Assembly: GCA_021810985.1 (NCBI GenBank)
Contig: JAJZQA010000023.1
Coordinates: forward strand, 1 to 14,542
Length of the DNA stretch: 14,542 bases
Direction of reading: 5' to 3'
Source: Deltaproteobacteria bacterium
GTDB taxonomy: Bacteria > Desulfobacterota > Desulfuromonadia > Geobacterales > Geobacteraceae
The translations under genes and the position numbers were made by a program. Positions 13,001-14,542 of the stretch are shown piece by piece. The first letter of the stretch is position 1, and every line of letters begins with the position of its first letter. Under the pieces are notes generated by a model. It ran no database searches, had not been told where the DNA came from, and saw only the letters and a list, made by a program, of their open reading frames with translations.

Positions 13001-14542
13001 GTGAAAAAAATAGTTTTTGAAGCCCCCACGCCCCGGGATGAAAAACGCATCCTTGCCTACCTCGCCAAGCGGTATGAGGTGTTTGTGGTCGAACCCTTCA
13101 ACGCCTATCATTGCCGTGGGGCGTTGCGCTTCTTTCCGTCGCCGTTGCCACCGTATGTTGAAGCGCTCATCGCCGACGGGCGGGTGACGCTGATCATGGC
13201 CGAGCAACTAGCAAGCCGCTATCTGTGTATGGATGCCGCCGAACAAGCCGTTACCGCCGTGGAAAAGGTGTTTCCCGCCTATCGCTCCCGTTTTGCCGCG
13301 ACGATTGGCGCTCTGTCGGTCCGGATAGGGCCGGAGGTGGAAGATGCTTTTCGCAAGAATCTCTGTGATCGCCTGGCGGATTACTATTCGTTAAACATCC
13401 TGTTGTACCGGCTCAGTGTTTTGTTGGGTGGGGGCATGATCGAGTTCGTACCAGGGGGCGATGCGGCGGAGTATCTCCGTTATGATGCCCTGGTGCGCGG
13501 TTGTGGTCAGGAGCTGCATAAAGTCGAGACGGTCCGTTTCCCCGCCGCTGTGTTGATGAGGGATCGCTTGCGGGCGGTAGGCAAGTGGTGCGGCCTCTGT
13601 GGCAAGCTTTTCCTCCAGACAGCCGTGAGCCTCGGGGCTGCCCTCATCCCGAAACGGCGGCCGGCAGCGCCGAAAAAGTACCGCTACGCTGTCAACATCG
13701 TCGCCCCCAGTCGACAGTTGCGCGGCAATCAACGGGGACCGGATTTCCTGGTCGACAACTGGCAAATTCATGCCAGCGAAATAGTCTACCTCCCCCAGGT
13801 CGACCTCGACCAAGCCCAGCAGCGCCAGCTCGCGGCATTGGGCGCCGTTTTCCCGCTTCCCCGAAAGGGCAAGTTTTTCAGCAACGGTCCAGCCTGGGGG
13901 AGGTTGTTGGCGGCAGCCGTGGTTGCCGGCTGTTTTGCCCCATCGGATATCGTCGAAACCGCGGCGTCATGCCTTTTTGCCTACTTGTGCTGGGCTCATG
14001 TGATGAAGTGCATCGCTTTCAAGCACTTCATCACTCACAGCGATTTCGCCCCCACCCTGGTGGCGAGGAACATCCTGCTGCGCAGCAAGGGGGTTACGAC
14101 CTGGTACTACACGGATGCCACCAACTTCGGCAATAACTTCCGCCGTGACGACGAGCACTGGAACCTCCATCCGTTCTGGACCTATATGCGCTATGACCAT
14201 TTTCTGACTTGGAGTCAGGATCTGGCTGATTTTTTTTCCCGTCATCCTGGATCGTTCGAGACGGTGCATATCGTCGGCAGCCTTTGGGCAAGCCACGTCG
14301 ATTTCTCCCTCGATAAGAAGAAGTTCCTGACGGACTTCTTTGACGAGTCGATCCTCGCTGACAAGTTTGTGGTGGTCGCCTATACCTCGACCTACACGGT
14401 CAAGAGTATTACCTCCTATGACGAGGGAGTTGCCTTCGCCCGCCAGATGAAACAACTTGTCGATGATTTTGACGATCTCCTCGTTCTCATCAAGGAAAAG
14501 AAGGACAAGGCCGCCCATCTTCGCTTCGACTCCAAACAGGGG
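13001..14542 (+). CDS. Putative polysaccharide-biosynthesis protein / GT-B-like transferase, 3' end cut off
   Basis: An uninterrupted frame runs from GTG 13001 to the last base (514 codons) with no stop, so the gene continues beyond the window. It begins MKKIVFEAPTPRDEKRILAYLAKRYEVFVVEPFNAY. Residues about 196-217, 303-317 and 325-345 are hydrophobic and may hold it at the membrane. The C-terminal part includes FKHFITHSDFAPTLVARNIL, SKGVTTWYYTDATNFGNN, FLTWSQDLADFF, VHIVGSLWASHVDF and FVVVAYTSTYTVKS. This resembles the large, poorly characterised surface-carbohydrate proteins related to GT-B transferases (the LIC-type and PFTS-motif families). I recognise style rather than a specific enzyme. 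It could assemble the glycan that carries the nonulosonate. An in-frame GTG at 12974 is an alternative start; neither has a strong ribosome binding site. Confidence 0.65.
   Translation, partial: MKKIVFEAPTPRDEKRILAYLAKRYEVFVVEPFNAYHCRGALRFFPSPLPPYVEALIADGRVTLIMAEQLASRYLCMDAAEQAVTAVEKVFPAYRSRFAATIGALSVRIGPEVEDAFRKNLCDRLADYYSLNILLYRLSVLLGGGMIEFVPGGDAAEYLRYDALVRGCGQELHKVETVRFPAAVLMRDRLRAVGKWCGLCGKLFLQTAVSLGAALIPKRRPAAPKKYRYAVNIVAPSRQLRGNQRGPDFLVDNWQIHASEIVYLPQVDLDQAQQRQLAALGAVFPLPRKGKFFSNGPAWGRLLAAAVVAGCFAPSDIVETAASCLFAYLCWAHVMKCIAFKHFITHSDFAPTLVARNILLRSKGVTTWYYTDATNFGNNFRRDDEHWNLHPFWTYMRYDHFLTWSQDLADFFSRHPGSFETVHIVGSLWASHVDFSLDKKKFLTDFFDESILADKFVVVAYTSTYTVKSITSYDEGVAFARQMKQLVDDFDDLLVLIKEKKDKAAHLRFDSKQG

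Overview
The window is one strand of a surface-glycan locus, apart from a short regulatory stretch near its left end. It encodes a nonulosonic acid (pseudaminic/legionaminic-type) pathway together with sugar-tailoring and polysaccharide-assembly proteins. High GC in the structural genes, frequent GTG starts, tightly overlapping genes and an EPS-type MarR regulator beside an RfaH/NusG paralogue suggest a Gram-negative bacterium. A deltaproteobacterium (Desulfobacterota type) is my guess from protein style only; nothing in the window fixes the taxon.

Layout. Positions 1-392 hold the 3' part of a NusG/RfaH-family antiterminator gene. Positions 393-569 form an AT-richer control region: a TTGACA promoter, TGTTCA/TGAACA half-sites across the predicted start of transcription, and GGCGGTAGCATGCC, a close match to the ops element that recruits RfaH in enterobacteria. 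Positions 570-893 encode an EPS-associated MarR-family winged-helix regulator. A near-perfect dyad (910-937) separates it from the structural genes. From 959 to 11495 runs a compact string of ten genes: SDR-PseC fusion, class III (GSA-type) aminotransferase, aldo/keto reductase, GNAT acetyltransferase, SpsF-type cytidylyltransferase, PseG hydrolase, SAM methyltransferase, metallophosphoesterase, ATP-grasp ligase and PseI synthase. A GC-rich hairpin and 85 bp gap precede a radical SAM protein (11581-12969). The last gene (13001 to the window end) is a long polysaccharide-biosynthesis protein cut off by the boundary.

How they work together. PseC aminates a UDP-4-keto sugar, the GNAT acylates the new amine, PseG removes UDP, PseI condenses the free hexose with phosphoenolpyruvate to a C9 acid, and the SpsF-type enzyme would activate it with CTP. 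No PseB dehydratase is visible. Instead there is an RmlD-like reductase fused to PseC and an unusual class III aminotransferase, aldo/keto reductase, methyltransferase, ATP-grasp and phosphoesterase set. The product may therefore be a modified nonulosonate rather than plain pseudaminic acid. The most striking point is the combination of an RfaH-like protein gene and an ops-like site in the leader of the adjacent glycan operon, which suggests cis-encoded processive antitermination. No stretch longer than about 180 bases lacks a gene, and no RNA gene, mobile element or CRISPR array was seen.
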